From: Noviherbaspirillum cavernae
GTDB taxonomy: Bacteria; Pseudomonadota; Gammaproteobacteria; Burkholderiales; Burkholderiaceae_D
Assembly (NCBI RefSeq): GCF_003590875.1
Contig: NZ_QYUN01000002.1
Span: 2,356,001-2,420,000, forward strand
Direction of reading: 5' to 3'
DNA: 64,000 nt
Below the pieces are notes generated by a model that saw only the letters and a program-made list of their open reading frames with translations, was not told where the DNA came from and searched no databases. The position numbers and the translations under genes were made by a program. Below are positions 51,659-59,067 of the stretch, one piece after another. Position 1 is the stretch's first letter. Each line of letters begins with the position of its first letter.

Positions 51659-51922
51659 ATGGCGCTACTATCTTTCTTATTCAACACCAAGCCGAAAAGC
51701 GCGAGTGCAGCCAAGGAACGCCTGCAGGTCATCATCGCGCGCGAGCGCAACGGTTTGGACGGTCCCGACTTCCTGCCGGCGCTGCACAAGGAACTGATCG
51801 CGGTGATCTCCAAGTATGCCAAGGTCAATGCCGACGACATCAAGATTTCCCTCGACCGGCAAGGCAACCTGGAAGTGCTGGACGTGAATGTGGTGCTGCC
51901 GGATGTCGTGGCAGGCAAATAA
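51659..51922 (+). CDS. minE: Cell division topological specificity factor MinE
   Basis: An 87-residue protein with N-terminal membrane-binding segment ([11 protein letters not shown]), MinD-activating helix ([13 protein letters not shown]) and the C-terminal dimerisation domain. Two bases separate it from minD. A strong terminator follows. Confidence 0.97.
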   Translation: MALLSFLFNTKPKSASAAKERLQVIIARERNGLDGPDFLPALHKELIAVISKYAKVNADDIKISLDRQGNLEVLDVNVVLPDVVAGK

Positions 51923-51952
51923 CGAATAACGGCTTGAACATGCGGTATTGTC

Positions 51953-51989
51953 ACGGGCCTTGATCCGCTTGCCGGATCAAGGCCCGTTT
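51953..51989 (+). terminator. Intrinsic terminator of minCDE
   Basis: A perfect 15-bp stem (ACGGGCCTTGATCCG and its complement) with a 5-nt loop, followed by TTTC and a T-rich stretch. Confidence 0.92.
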
Positions 51990-52014
51990 CATTTCTGCCT
52001 CGCCGTCCGATCGC

Positions 52015-52344
52015 TCAATGCAACTGATGCTTCAGATCGGACAGCTCGCGATGGGCCTGCATGACCGCGTCCCTGATTTCCGGATCCACCGTCTCGTTCC
52101 GTTCACACGCATCCCGCGCCTGATCGCCAACCTCCTCCAGATCGTCAATGCACTGACGAATGCTGTTCTCGTCCGGCATCTGTTGCATCATCTGCTTCGC
52201 GTGCCAGGATTTTTCATCCAGCTGCTGAATGCAGTCCTTCAAATGCATGGGCAGCAGAATCGCATGTTGACACGCTTCCGACGCGTGATGGATGGTCTGC
52301 TCGATATGACTGAGCCTCTGCTGAAGTTCACCTCTCTCCATCAT
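52015..52344 (-). CDS. Hypothetical acidic helical protein
   Basis: A 109-residue protein, highly helical and charged (LQQRLSHIEQTIHHASEACQ), with several Cys and His residues spaced along the helices. AAGGAG 7 nt before ATG 52344 supports this start over the longer frame. It is convergent with minE. No family recognised; a four-helix or coiled-coil fold is likely. Confidence 0.65.
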   Translation of the reverse strand: MMERGELQQRLSHIEQTIHHASEACQHAILLPMHLKDCIQQLDEKSWHAKQMMQQMPDENSIRQCIDDLEEVGDQARDACERNETVDPEIRDAVMQAHRELSDLKHQLH

Positions 52345-52581
52345 GGCGAAACTCCTTCTCGAATATCCGGCATGAAAATGTACCGCAGGAATATTTTGAT
52401 GTGTATTTTGCAATCAAGTTCCATTTAAATCCTGCGAACGAAATGCCCTTTTGCACTATCCTGTGAGCAATGCATCCAGGCAGGCATCGCGTTTTTCCGC
52501 CATCCTGGTTACATCATGACAGGTATCAACAAGATGCTTGTGCAGGCTTGCTAGACTTTATCCAACCGTCAAGAGGCTGCC

Positions 52582-52815
52582 ATGGCGTATGAAACGATCG
52601 GGGATTATCAACTGCGTTTTTTTGCCTACGAATTGTCGGAGTCCGGCATGTGGGATCCCTTTGTCACCATCATGAAATTCGATGAACAAAGCCAGGACTT
52701 CAAATGCGTGCTTGAAAAACACCACGCATCCGAAGTGCCGCTTGCGACCTATGACGACGCAATCGAGCAAGCGCGGCGCGCGGGGAATGCGCTTATCAAA
52801 TCGGGGAAATTGTAG
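52582..52815 (+). CDS. Small hypothetical protein
   Basis: A 77-residue protein (MAYETIGDYQLRFFAYEL) with no membrane segment. AGAGG precedes the ATG, and a perfect terminator follows, which supports a real single-gene unit. Function unknown. Confidence 0.65.
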   Translation: MAYETIGDYQLRFFAYELSESGMWDPFVTIMKFDEQSQDFKCVLEKHHASEVPLATYDDAIEQARRAGNALIKSGKL

Positions 52816-52838
52816 AAACGAAACGTGCAAACTCGGCA

Positions 52839-52876
52839 CAAAACAAAAAGGACTTGCGCAAGTCCTTTTTGTTTTG
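52839..52876. terminator. Perfect palindromic bidirectional terminator
   Basis: A 38-bp perfect palindrome (CAAAACAAAAAGGACTTGC and its complement) serves the gene at 52582 and, on the minus strand, follows a tRNA 3'-end-like sequence. Confidence 0.9.
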
Positions 52877-52884
52877 ATGAATTC

Positions 52885-52911
52885 TGGCGAGACGGTACCG
52901 GAATCGAACCA
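52885..52911 (-). other. tRNA 3'-end-like fragment 1 (possible attachment site remnant)
   Basis: On the minus strand GGTTCGATTCCGGTACCGTC followed by TCGCCA looks like the T arm and acceptor end of a tRNA with CCA, and is followed by a terminator. No matching 5' half lies upstream. It closely resembles a second fragment at 53330-53356, sharing GGTTCGATYCCRGTACCGTC and CCAGAAT. Confidence 0.55.
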
Positions 52912-53292
52912 CGCGCCCCTGCCGTGTGAAGTGGCTGATTGTCTGGCATTGAACCGTAGATCTGGTGAGCGAAATCGGGAATGTGAACGATGACGAGCAC
53001 GCGTTCCGGGTGAATCGGAACGGCCGGATATGCGGTCGCGAATGCGCGGGCGTAGCCAAAAGTGCACCTTGGCGTCCTTGCCGTCGAAGAGGCCCGGTTC
53101 GGCCAATAGCCAATAGCCAATAGCCAATAGCCTTTGCGGCTGACAAGAGCTTCGCGGCAGTTTCCTCTTTATCGAATTGTGGTCACCATCCGCTCCGTTA
53201 CGCTACGCGTGGTTCGCGTGACGCATATTTGGGGCAATCGAGGCGATTCAACGAGGACGGAAAACTACCGGGTTGGTGTGTCTCAATCCCGG
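52912..53292. other. Non-coding remnant between two tRNA-like fragments
   Basis: No intact gene is supported. The minus-strand frames have no ribosome binding site and run through the tRNA-like and repeat sequences. It contains a heptamer tandem repeat and is probably decayed DNA left by integration events. Confidence 0.55.
53102..53132. repeat. Heptamer tandem repeat (GCCAATA)x4
   Basis: Four exact copies of GCCAATA plus GCC. Such short-unit repeats change copy number by slippage. It lies in non-coding DNA, so no phase-variable gene is evident. Confidence 0.9.
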
Positions 53293-53322
53293 AAACAAAA
53301 AAGCCAGCACAAGGCTGGCTTT
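53293..53322 (-). terminator. Terminator after tRNA-like fragment 2
   Basis: On the minus strand AAGCCAGC-CTTGT-GCTGGCTT followed by TTTTGTTT; typical of a terminator behind a tRNA gene. Confidence 0.85.
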
Positions 53323-53329
53323 CTGATTC

Positions 53330-53356
53330 TGGTGGACGGTACTGGGATCGAACCAG
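53330..53356 (-). other. tRNA 3'-end-like fragment 2 (possible attachment site)
   Basis: On the minus strand CTGGTTCGATCCCAGTACC then GTCCACCA reads as T arm, acceptor end and CCA. It lies 80 nt beyond the 3' end of the integrase pseudogene, the position expected of an attachment site in a tRNA gene. Confidence 0.6.
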
Positions 53357-53435
53357 ACCGAGCAAGTCGGAAACCTTTATTGCGTAAGGCTTTGCGCCAT
53401 GCTCTTGTCTAGTAAATCCGATTTGTCTAATAGAT

Positions 53436-54487
53436 TCAGCTTCCTGCCGGTTTAATGCGCTCCGGTTTCCGACGATAAATCCGCTTCGTTGTGCGTGCAT
53501 CAGCATGCGCAAGAAGTTGTTGGGCACGCGCCAAACTCTCCGCATCGCTGCCCACCTTGGCCCGCAGATCGTGCTCGGTGAAACGCTCCGCCACCTTGGA
53601 TTCCTTGAGCAGCCTTTCCATGAAGGATTGCCAAACCGTATCGAATCCCTTGGTGGTTCCTTTTGCCTCTTCGAATAGCGGGCGGCCAAACCTGTTGCAA
53701 AACAGGTAATGTGACAGCGCGGGCCGCACGACCACGGCATCATCGACTGCCGCGCGCAGTTCGGGCGTCCACTCGTAGATCAGACGTTTGCCGGTCTTCT
53801 TGCGGGTTTTTGAGGGTTGGACGTGAATCCCATCTTCCTGGCAATCCGCCTTGGTCAAATGGAGGATATCTCCCTTGCGCAAGCCGGTCAGCATCTTCAG
53901 GCGTAGGTATGCCTGTATCATCTTCACGCTGCCCTTGCGCCTCTTGCTGGACATCGACATTGCCTCGATCAGTTCCCAGTCCTCGACGTAGCGATCGCGC
54001 GGCGGCCGGCCTTCCAGCCTGACCTCGCCTTTGAAGGGTGGGCTTTGATCCATCCCCACTGCACTGCCTTGGTAAATGCGTGGCTCAGGACTTCGACCTC
54101 GCGCTTGGCCGCGGTCTTGGCGGTACGCTTGTCCACGTACTGATAGACGTGCTGAGGTTCCAGATCGCTCAGCGCGACGGTGGCGAACGCAGGCCGCAGC
54201 GCGGCGATATGGCGCTGGTTCTCGGTTTTCGTCTTCGGGGCCTTGGTCGGCACGACCTCGAGCGCATAGCGATCCAGCAGTGCACCGATGGTGGTTGCCT
54301 TCCTGGGCGTGCCGGCACGCTCGGCCCACGCCCGGTAGGCTTCTGGCAGAGTTGCGCCAAGCCGGAACCAAGTCTTGCCGTCCCACTGATCGCGCACCTC
54401 AGACGGTGGCAGGTAGTAGAAAGCACCATGCTTTTGCACCCAGCGCGCCGGCAGCTTGCGGTTCTCGGCTTTTCTCTTTGGCGGCAT
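53436..54487 (-). pseudogene. Phage-type tyrosine recombinase (integrase), frameshifted
   Basis: The N-terminal half (MPPKRKAENRKLPARW, with a core-binding domain up to WGWIKAHP) and the C-terminal half (starting FKGEVRLEGRPPRDRYV) are in different frames; the shift lies near 54038 at a CCC run and needs one inserted base to restore the frame. The catalytic domain retains Arg in LTGLRKGD, HDLR, LLAHADARTTKRIY with the nucleophile Tyr. The break may be real decay or a homopolymer error. It sits next to tRNA-like fragment 2 and downstream of DUF4224, the standard order of an integration module. Confidence 0.88.
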
Positions 54488-54488
54488 G

Positions 54489-54701
54489 TCAGTTCACCAG
54501 GTCAAAGCGTGGCTCGGTTTTACGCTTGGTCTTTGATACTACACCCTCGCCGAACAGCTTCTCGACATGAGCGCGCAACACGGCGATACTGCCGTCTGGA
54601 CGCAGCTTGTGTTCAATGCCCATGAAGGAGAGCGCGCGCACTTGGGCAGGTCGGCGCTGCTTCCCGGACAGTTCTTCGACTTCGTTTTCATCCAGAAACA
54701 T
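54489..54701 (-). CDS. DUF4224 phage protein
   Basis: A 70-residue protein (MFLDENEVEELSGKQRRPAQ) of the DUF4224 family, regularly encoded just upstream of tyrosine integrases in prophages and possibly acting as an excisionase or regulator. GGAGG lies 8 nt before ATG 54701. It ends one base before the integrase start region. Confidence 0.85.
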   Translation of the reverse strand: MFLDENEVEELSGKQRRPAQVRALSFMGIEHKLRPDGSIAVLRAHVEKLFGEGVVSKTKRKTEPRFDLVN

Positions 54702-54883
54702 TACGGCAGCCTCCACTTGTCCCGGCACGGTGCGCAGGCGCCGCGCACCAAGCGGCCGGACCATTCACCGCACAGGTCGCACTCGCCTGGCATGCCAGGT
54801 TCAAGCGGCTTGGTCGCTCGCCGGATGGCATCTACGCGGGCAATTTCCTCGCGATCCTGAGCCAAGTCGATTTCGTCAGCCAT
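54701..54883 (-). CDS. Small zinc-finger phage protein (TraR/DksA-like)
   Basis: A 60-residue protein starting MADEIDLAQDREEIARVDAI with a four-Cys zinc finger, CDLC and CAPC spaced by about 13 residues. This matches the small TraR/DksA-like proteins of prophages. It overlaps DUF4224 and DUF3310 genes by a few bases, as in a compact phage operon. Confidence 0.75.
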   Translation of the reverse strand: MADEIDLAQDREEIARVDAIRRATKPLEPGMPGECDLCGEWSGRLVRGACAPCRDKWRLP

Positions 54884-55175
54884 TGCGGGACTCCAATTCA
54901 ATCAGCAGATCGATGAAGTGGCGAGCCTTTTCCAAATCCTTGGTGCCGCCCTTCTCGCGCCAGCGCGTGACGTACTTGATGACGCTGCCCTCGGCGAATG
55001 GGATGCCGTTTGCGTGGATGTATTCGATCGGCTGAATCTTCAAATTCTTGTAGTGGTTGCCAGCCACTTGAGTGGCAAGCGCGGACGTTGTAGTTTTAGG
55101 TTCGCAATCGCATTTTTCCAAGTCGTCCAGCGCGCGATCGCAACGAGCGCATTGCTTCGTATAGTTCGCAATCAT
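54876..55175 (-). CDS. DUF3310 phage protein
   Basis: A 99-residue protein. The N-terminal Cys motif (CARCDRAL with CDC) may bind zinc; the C-terminal part (QVAGNHYKNLKIQPIEYIHANG and IKYVTRWREKGGTKDLEKARHFIDLLIE) is the DUF3310 domain often called phage nucleotide kinase-like. It overlaps the helicase stop by four bases. Confidence 0.85.
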   Translation of the reverse strand: MIANYTKQCARCDRALDDLEKCDCEPKTTTSALATQVAGNHYKNLKIQPIEYIHANGIPFAEGSVIKYVTRWREKGGTKDLEKARHFIDLLIELESRNG

Positions 55176-56418
55176 TTCAATCCCTTTCTTTTCATTGCTT
55201 CAAGCAGTAGGTCTTGCACTTCGCGCTTACTATCGCGGCGGGCCATAATTAGCTCGTCCACAGTGTCGGCAGCAACGATGTGGTGAATGAACACCGGGCG
55301 ATCGTGCCCGGCTTGCGCCTGGCGCGTGGGGCCGATGCGCTCGATGATTTGCATGTACTTCTCCAGATCCCACCAGTGACCGAAGAAGGCGAGGATGTTG
55401 CCACCGTCCTGCAAGTTGAGGCCGTGGCCGGCGCTGGCTGGGTGCGCGAACAAGACCGGGATCTTCCCCGCGTTCCAGTCGCGGATGGTTTGCGGGTCTT
55501 TGTCCAAGGCGCGAGCTTTCGGGAAGGCACGCTGCAGGCGGGCAAGATCACTCTTGAAGTGATACGCCACCAGCACCGGCATGCCGGCCGCTTCCTCGAT
55601 CACGTCCTCAAGCGCTTGCAGCTTCACGTCGTGGATGTCGGCCCACGCACTGCACGTGTCGTCGGTGTAGATCGCGCCGTTGGCGAGCTGCAGGCATTTG
55701 ATCGTTTTGCTGGCCGCGTTGAAGGCTTCCACTTCGGTGCCGCATTCCAACGCGAGGAACATCTCGCGTTCCATGTCCTTGTACAGGCGGCGGGCCTTGG
55801 CCGGCAGCTCCACGCGGATGACATTCACGATGGGCTCGGAAATGTCAAAGTAGTCGCGCGCATCCAGCGACAGGCAAAGGTCGCGCATCCTGTCTTCGAT
55901 CTGCTCCTGAGCAAACGGCAACGGATCGAGGCGCGTGGCATGGCGATCACTGCCCACCTAGATGGACTGGAACCACCGCGCCTTGAATGCCTCGAAGCTG
56001 CGCCCCAGGCGCACGCCCTTGTCGAGGAACCACGCCTGCCCCCACAAGTCCTGCAATCCGTTCGGGCTGGGCGTGCCGGTCAATTCAATGAAGCGGTCGA
56101 TCTTGCAATGCGCGACACGACCCAACGAGTGCGCGCGCTTTCCGCCCTGCTTCAGGCGGAAGGACTTGAGCTTCGTCGATTCATCGGCCACCACCTTGCG
56201 GAAAGGCCAGCGATCACCGAAATGCTCGACCAGCCACGGCAAGTTGTCGTAGTTGGTGGCGTAAATCGTGGCCGGGCGCTTGAGCGCGGCGCGCCGTTCC
56301 TCGGGCGTGCCGACGACAGCCGACACCTCCACATTCCTCAGGTGTGCCCACTTCTTCGCCTCATCGGGCCAGGTGCTTGATGCCACGCGCAGGGGCGCGA
56401 GCACCAAGGCCGGTCTTC
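55172..56418 (-). pseudogene. Phage SNF2/DEAD-type helicase, truncated and with an internal stop
   Basis: The remaining reading frame starts at PALVLAPLRVASSTW (motif Ia region); the Walker A part is missing. It has ADEST (motif II-like), ELTGTPSPNG (motif III) and, after an in-frame TAG at 55958-55960, continues without frame change through VLVAYHFKSDLARLQ, FAHPASAGHGLNLQ and IERIGPTRQAQAG (motifs V and VI). Thus one gene was inactivated by a 5' deletion and a nonsense change. It belongs with the neighbouring phage genes. Confidence 0.85.
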
Positions 56419-56456
56419 GTTGTCGTCGAAATAGCTCATGATTTTTCTCGTTATTC

Positions 56457-56531
56457 GCTTTGGTGAGGGTGTTGCCACGGAGTGCCGTCAGCCTCACCAA
56501 AGCGCCCTGAGCGCAAGACTCAGGGCGTGTT
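56457..56531. other. Inverted repeat and terminator-like hairpin at the deletion junction
   Basis: GCTTTGGTGAGG (56457-56468) is repeated in reverse at 56492-56503 with a 23-nt spacer, and is followed by CGCCCTGA/TCAGGGCG (56503-56527) with a TGTTGTTT tail. The pair lies exactly between the truncated helicase and the integrase fragment. Confidence 0.6.
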
Positions 56532-56535
56532 GTTT

Positions 56536-56868
56536 AAATGGCCGATGCGAATTTATCCAGCTCGGCCAAGGCATATCGACCTGAAAAAACAAACCGTGCT
56601 TTTGCCAGACTCAAAAAGCGGTCACTCACGAATTCTTCCATTGTCCAGTCGTGCCGTTGCAGCTGTTCGAAACCTAACAATAGGTATCAAGGGTAAAGTC
56701 TTTTCGATAGGTGCTGGTGCGCTCCGATACCAATGGAGAGCTGCCCGAGCAAACATCGGTTCGCCAGATCTGCGCATACATGACCTCCGCCATGAAGGCG
56801 CAAGCCGACTTTTTGAGAAGGGCTTGAACGTGATGGAGGCCAGTGCGGTGACCGGACATAAGACGCTA
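56536..56868 (+). pseudogene. Second tyrosine recombinase, C-terminal fragment cut by IS630 insertion
   Basis: The fragment HIDLKKQTVLLPDSKSGHSRILPLSSRAV to IHDLRHEGASRLFEKGLNV and VTGHKTL is the catalytic domain of a tyrosine recombinase (Lys in the beta hairpin, HxLR and GH motifs). It lacks the N-terminus and is interrupted at the codon after THE final GHKTL by the insertion sequence, removing the nucleophile Tyr. Sequence beyond the element does not continue the protein, so a rearrangement also occurred. Confidence 0.82.
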
Positions 56869-57919
56869 GAGCGATTTTCAAATCAATGAATGGAATAACC
56901 GCAGTGGGCGAACCAGCCGCTGGCATCGCTGTTGCTGATTCTGCCGATCACTTTGGTGAGCGCCTGATCAAGCGCCTCACGTGTCCGGGCCTTCATGCCG
57001 CGCAAGCGGGTTTTGATTTTGGACCAGCAAGGCTCGATCGGTGACCAGTCGGGAGAGTACGGCGGCAGGTAAATCAGTTGCGCGCCGGCGCCAGCAATCA
57101 TGGCTTCAATGTCCGGGACCTTGTGGACGCTCAGGTTATCCATCACCACCACGTCACCTGAGCGCAGCGTCGGCACCAGAGCATGGGCAACACAAGCCCG
57201 GAATACCGCCGCATCGACCGCGCCTTCGACCGTCATGACGGCCTCCATGCCATGGCAGGAAAGCGAACCGGGAATGCTGACATTGCGCCCGAAGTTTCCC
57301 GGTACCGCGTCATGCACCCGCTGGCCGTGCATCGCCCGTCCATAACGACGCGTCATGGCAATGTTCAGGCCGGACTCGTCGATGAATTTCAGCCTTTTGA
57401 CAGGACAGGATGCGATCTGCTTGCGGTAGCGACGACGTGCCAGACGTACGCGCGCCGTGTCCCGTTCTGTGGCATGTACGGTCTTTTTTTCGGCGCAGGC
57501 CCATCCGATGCAGAACCCGGCACATGGTGGGTTCACTGACGGCAATGCCGGTACCGGCCTGCAATCGTCCGATCAACTCTTTCAAAGTCAGATCGGACTG
57601 TTCCAGCAGCCACTGCCGCAATTGCTCTCGGCAAGCCTCATCAAGCAGTACGCGTCGTCCGGATTTATGCCGCTGTCGAACCAGCTCGCCGCCACTGCGG
57701 CGATAGTGGCTCAACAGCGCTTCGACAAAGGACAGGCTGACATTGAAAAACCCGGCCACTTCGCGTTGCGATTGTGTTCCTCGTTCGCACGCCTGCACGA
57801 TTTTCCGCCGCAAATCCTCAGAATAGGGAGCCGCCATGATTGCACCTTCGGCATTGCATATATGCCCATGGGACCCGCATTCTGGTTTTACGTTCCTTTT
57901 GCCGTTATGAAATCCACTC
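56869..57919 (-). mobile_element. IS630-family insertion sequence, 1051 bp
   Basis: Ends are imperfect terminal inverted repeats GAGCGATTTTCA (56869-56880) and, read inward from the other end, GAGTGGATTTCA (57908-57919). It is flanked by TA at 56867-56868 and 57920-57921, the TA target duplication of IS630/Tc1 elements. It carries a DDE transposase in two overlapping frames and interrupts a recombinase fragment. Confidence 0.92.
56883..57837 (-). CDS. IS630-family transposase (two overlapping frames)
   Basis: Frame 1 (57837 down to 57310) starts MAAPYSEDLRRKIVQACERG with helix-turn-helix domains. Frame 2 (to 56883) carries the catalytic DDE: FIDESGLN, VVVMDNLSVHK and PYSPDWSPIEPCWSKIK. The frames meet at a run of seven A near 57490, where a +1 shift would join RMGLRRKK to TVHATERD. 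Either a frameshift makes the full transposase or the run has lost or gained a base. The DDE residues are intact. Confidence 0.88.
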
Positions 57920-57921
57920 TA

Positions 57922-58062
57922 GGGTCTAACCGATGCCCGGGTGTGGCTGATGGAGTGTTATAGCTCCGACTTACGCTCCGGTCTCGTTACCAGCAACGGC
58001 AAGTTGAACTCCATGAAAAGGTTCGATGATAGCTTGCGAAGATTTTGATTGGGACTAATGTA
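57922..58062. other. Non-coding flank right of the insertion sequence
   Basis: No gene is supported. The sequence immediately right of the element does not resume the interrupted recombinase. Together with 58090-58416 it makes an AT-enriched gap of about 495 nt before the biosynthetic genes; the 68-codon open frame at 58126 has no ribosome binding site or family features. Confidence 0.55.
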
Positions 58063-58089
58063 TTGACAAATAAATATTTTATATGTCAA
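58063..58089. promoter_or_regulatory. AT-rich promoter with overlapping operator-like palindrome
   Basis: TTGACA (58063-58068) and TGTCAA (58084-58089) are inverted arms around a 15-bp A/T-only centre that is largely symmetric. TTGACA can act as -35 with CAAAAT 18 nt downstream as -10. The site lies 328 bp upstream of the LysE-type gene and is the best promoter candidate for the biosynthetic cluster; the symmetry suggests repressor binding. Confidence 0.5.
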
Positions 58090-58416
58090 AATAGCAATAG
58101 AAATTTCAAATAAATTGTCTTCCTTGTGGATATGCGGTTACCCCGTATCTCTCAAAAAACAATACGATTTCTGCAACTGGCAATAATCGCTATTCGTTTT
58201 CCCCGCCAGTACTTCCTTAAGTTCGCGCCCTGCGGGTTCGTGCTAGTCGTCTGCGCGCACACCCGGAGTGCTCGCTTGATTCCAGTGCGCGACGAAGACT
58301 TTGGTATGCAGTCTAGGGTCGAGCCTGCGTAGCTCGGACGTAATTATCAACTTGTCAACCGGCGGATCAGAACTTTTTGTCTCTATTTTTGAAATCACAA
58401 AACGAATTTATTAATC

Positions 58417-59046
58417 ATGAAAATCGACATCTGGGGTACTTGTTTTTTGGCGTCTTGGATTTTTTCTCTTTCTCCCGGTGCCGGTTCGGTGTTTTCCATG
58501 ACCAACGGATTGAATCACGGGTTCAGGCGCGGCTACTTCGGCGTGCTGGGCCTGGTCCTCGGTTTGTGGACCGTATTCCTTGCGGTCGTGGTCGGGCTCG
58601 GCGCCATCATCCAGGCGTCGCCCATGACCTTCAATATTCTGAAATGGGCTGGCGTCGCCTACCTATTCTATCTCGGCTTCGATCAATGGCGTTCCAAGGG
58701 TTCGCCGATCAAGATCAACCAGGATCAGCGCGAGAAGGTCGGCCTGGGTACGCTGATTTTCAAGGGGTGGGGCCTGAATGTCATCAATCCCAAGGGCTAC
58801 ATCTTCATGCTGGCGGTGATCCCGCAATTCATCGATTACAGGACGCCGATGCCCATGCAATATCTGCTGATCGCGCTGACCTTCGCCTTCACCGACCTAG
58901 TTGTTATGGCCGGCTACACCGGGCTGGCGGCCAAGGCTTTGGGCTATCTGAAGACGGAAGCGCAGATGAGCATGCTCAACAAGATCTTCGGTTTCCTCTT
59001 CATGGCCGCCGCCGCGATCCTTGCGACCTTCCACCAGGCGGCTTGA
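58417..59046 (+). CDS. LysE/RhtB-family exporter
   Basis: A 209-residue inner-membrane protein with about six helices. The N-terminal FSLSPGAGSVFSMTNGLNHGFRRG matches the conserved SPGP/aGxNG(l)..G signature of LysE/RhtB amino-acid and homoserine-lactone exporters, and GWGLNVINPKGYIF is the second family motif. It begins the biosynthetic block and ends 21 nt before the adenylation gene, so it may export an amino-acid precursor or the product. No clear ribosome binding site before ATG 58417. Confidence 0.9.
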   Translation: MKIDIWGTCFLASWIFSLSPGAGSVFSMTNGLNHGFRRGYFGVLGLVLGLWTVFLAVVVGLGAIIQASPMTFNILKWAGVAYLFYLGFDQWRSKGSPIKINQDQREKVGLGTLIFKGWGLNVINPKGYIFMLAVIPQFIDYRTPMPMQYLLIALTFAFTDLVVMAGYTGLAAKALGYLKTEAQMSMLNKIFGFLFMAAAAILATFHQAA

Positions 59047-59067
59047 TCCGGATCTGGAGCTTGAAAC

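Noticed and set aside
52885..53356. Complete tRNA genes on the minus strand
   Set aside because: Only T-arm and acceptor-end sequences are present; no D arm or anticodon arm can be folded upstream.
55280..56380. 366-codon open frame antisense to the helicase pseudogene
   Set aside because: The minus strand carries helicase motifs in one continuous frame apart from a single TAG; the plus-strand frame is a codon-bias artefact.
58126..58332. Possible 68-residue protein
   Set aside because: No ribosome binding site, no recognisable features, and it lies in decayed DNA.
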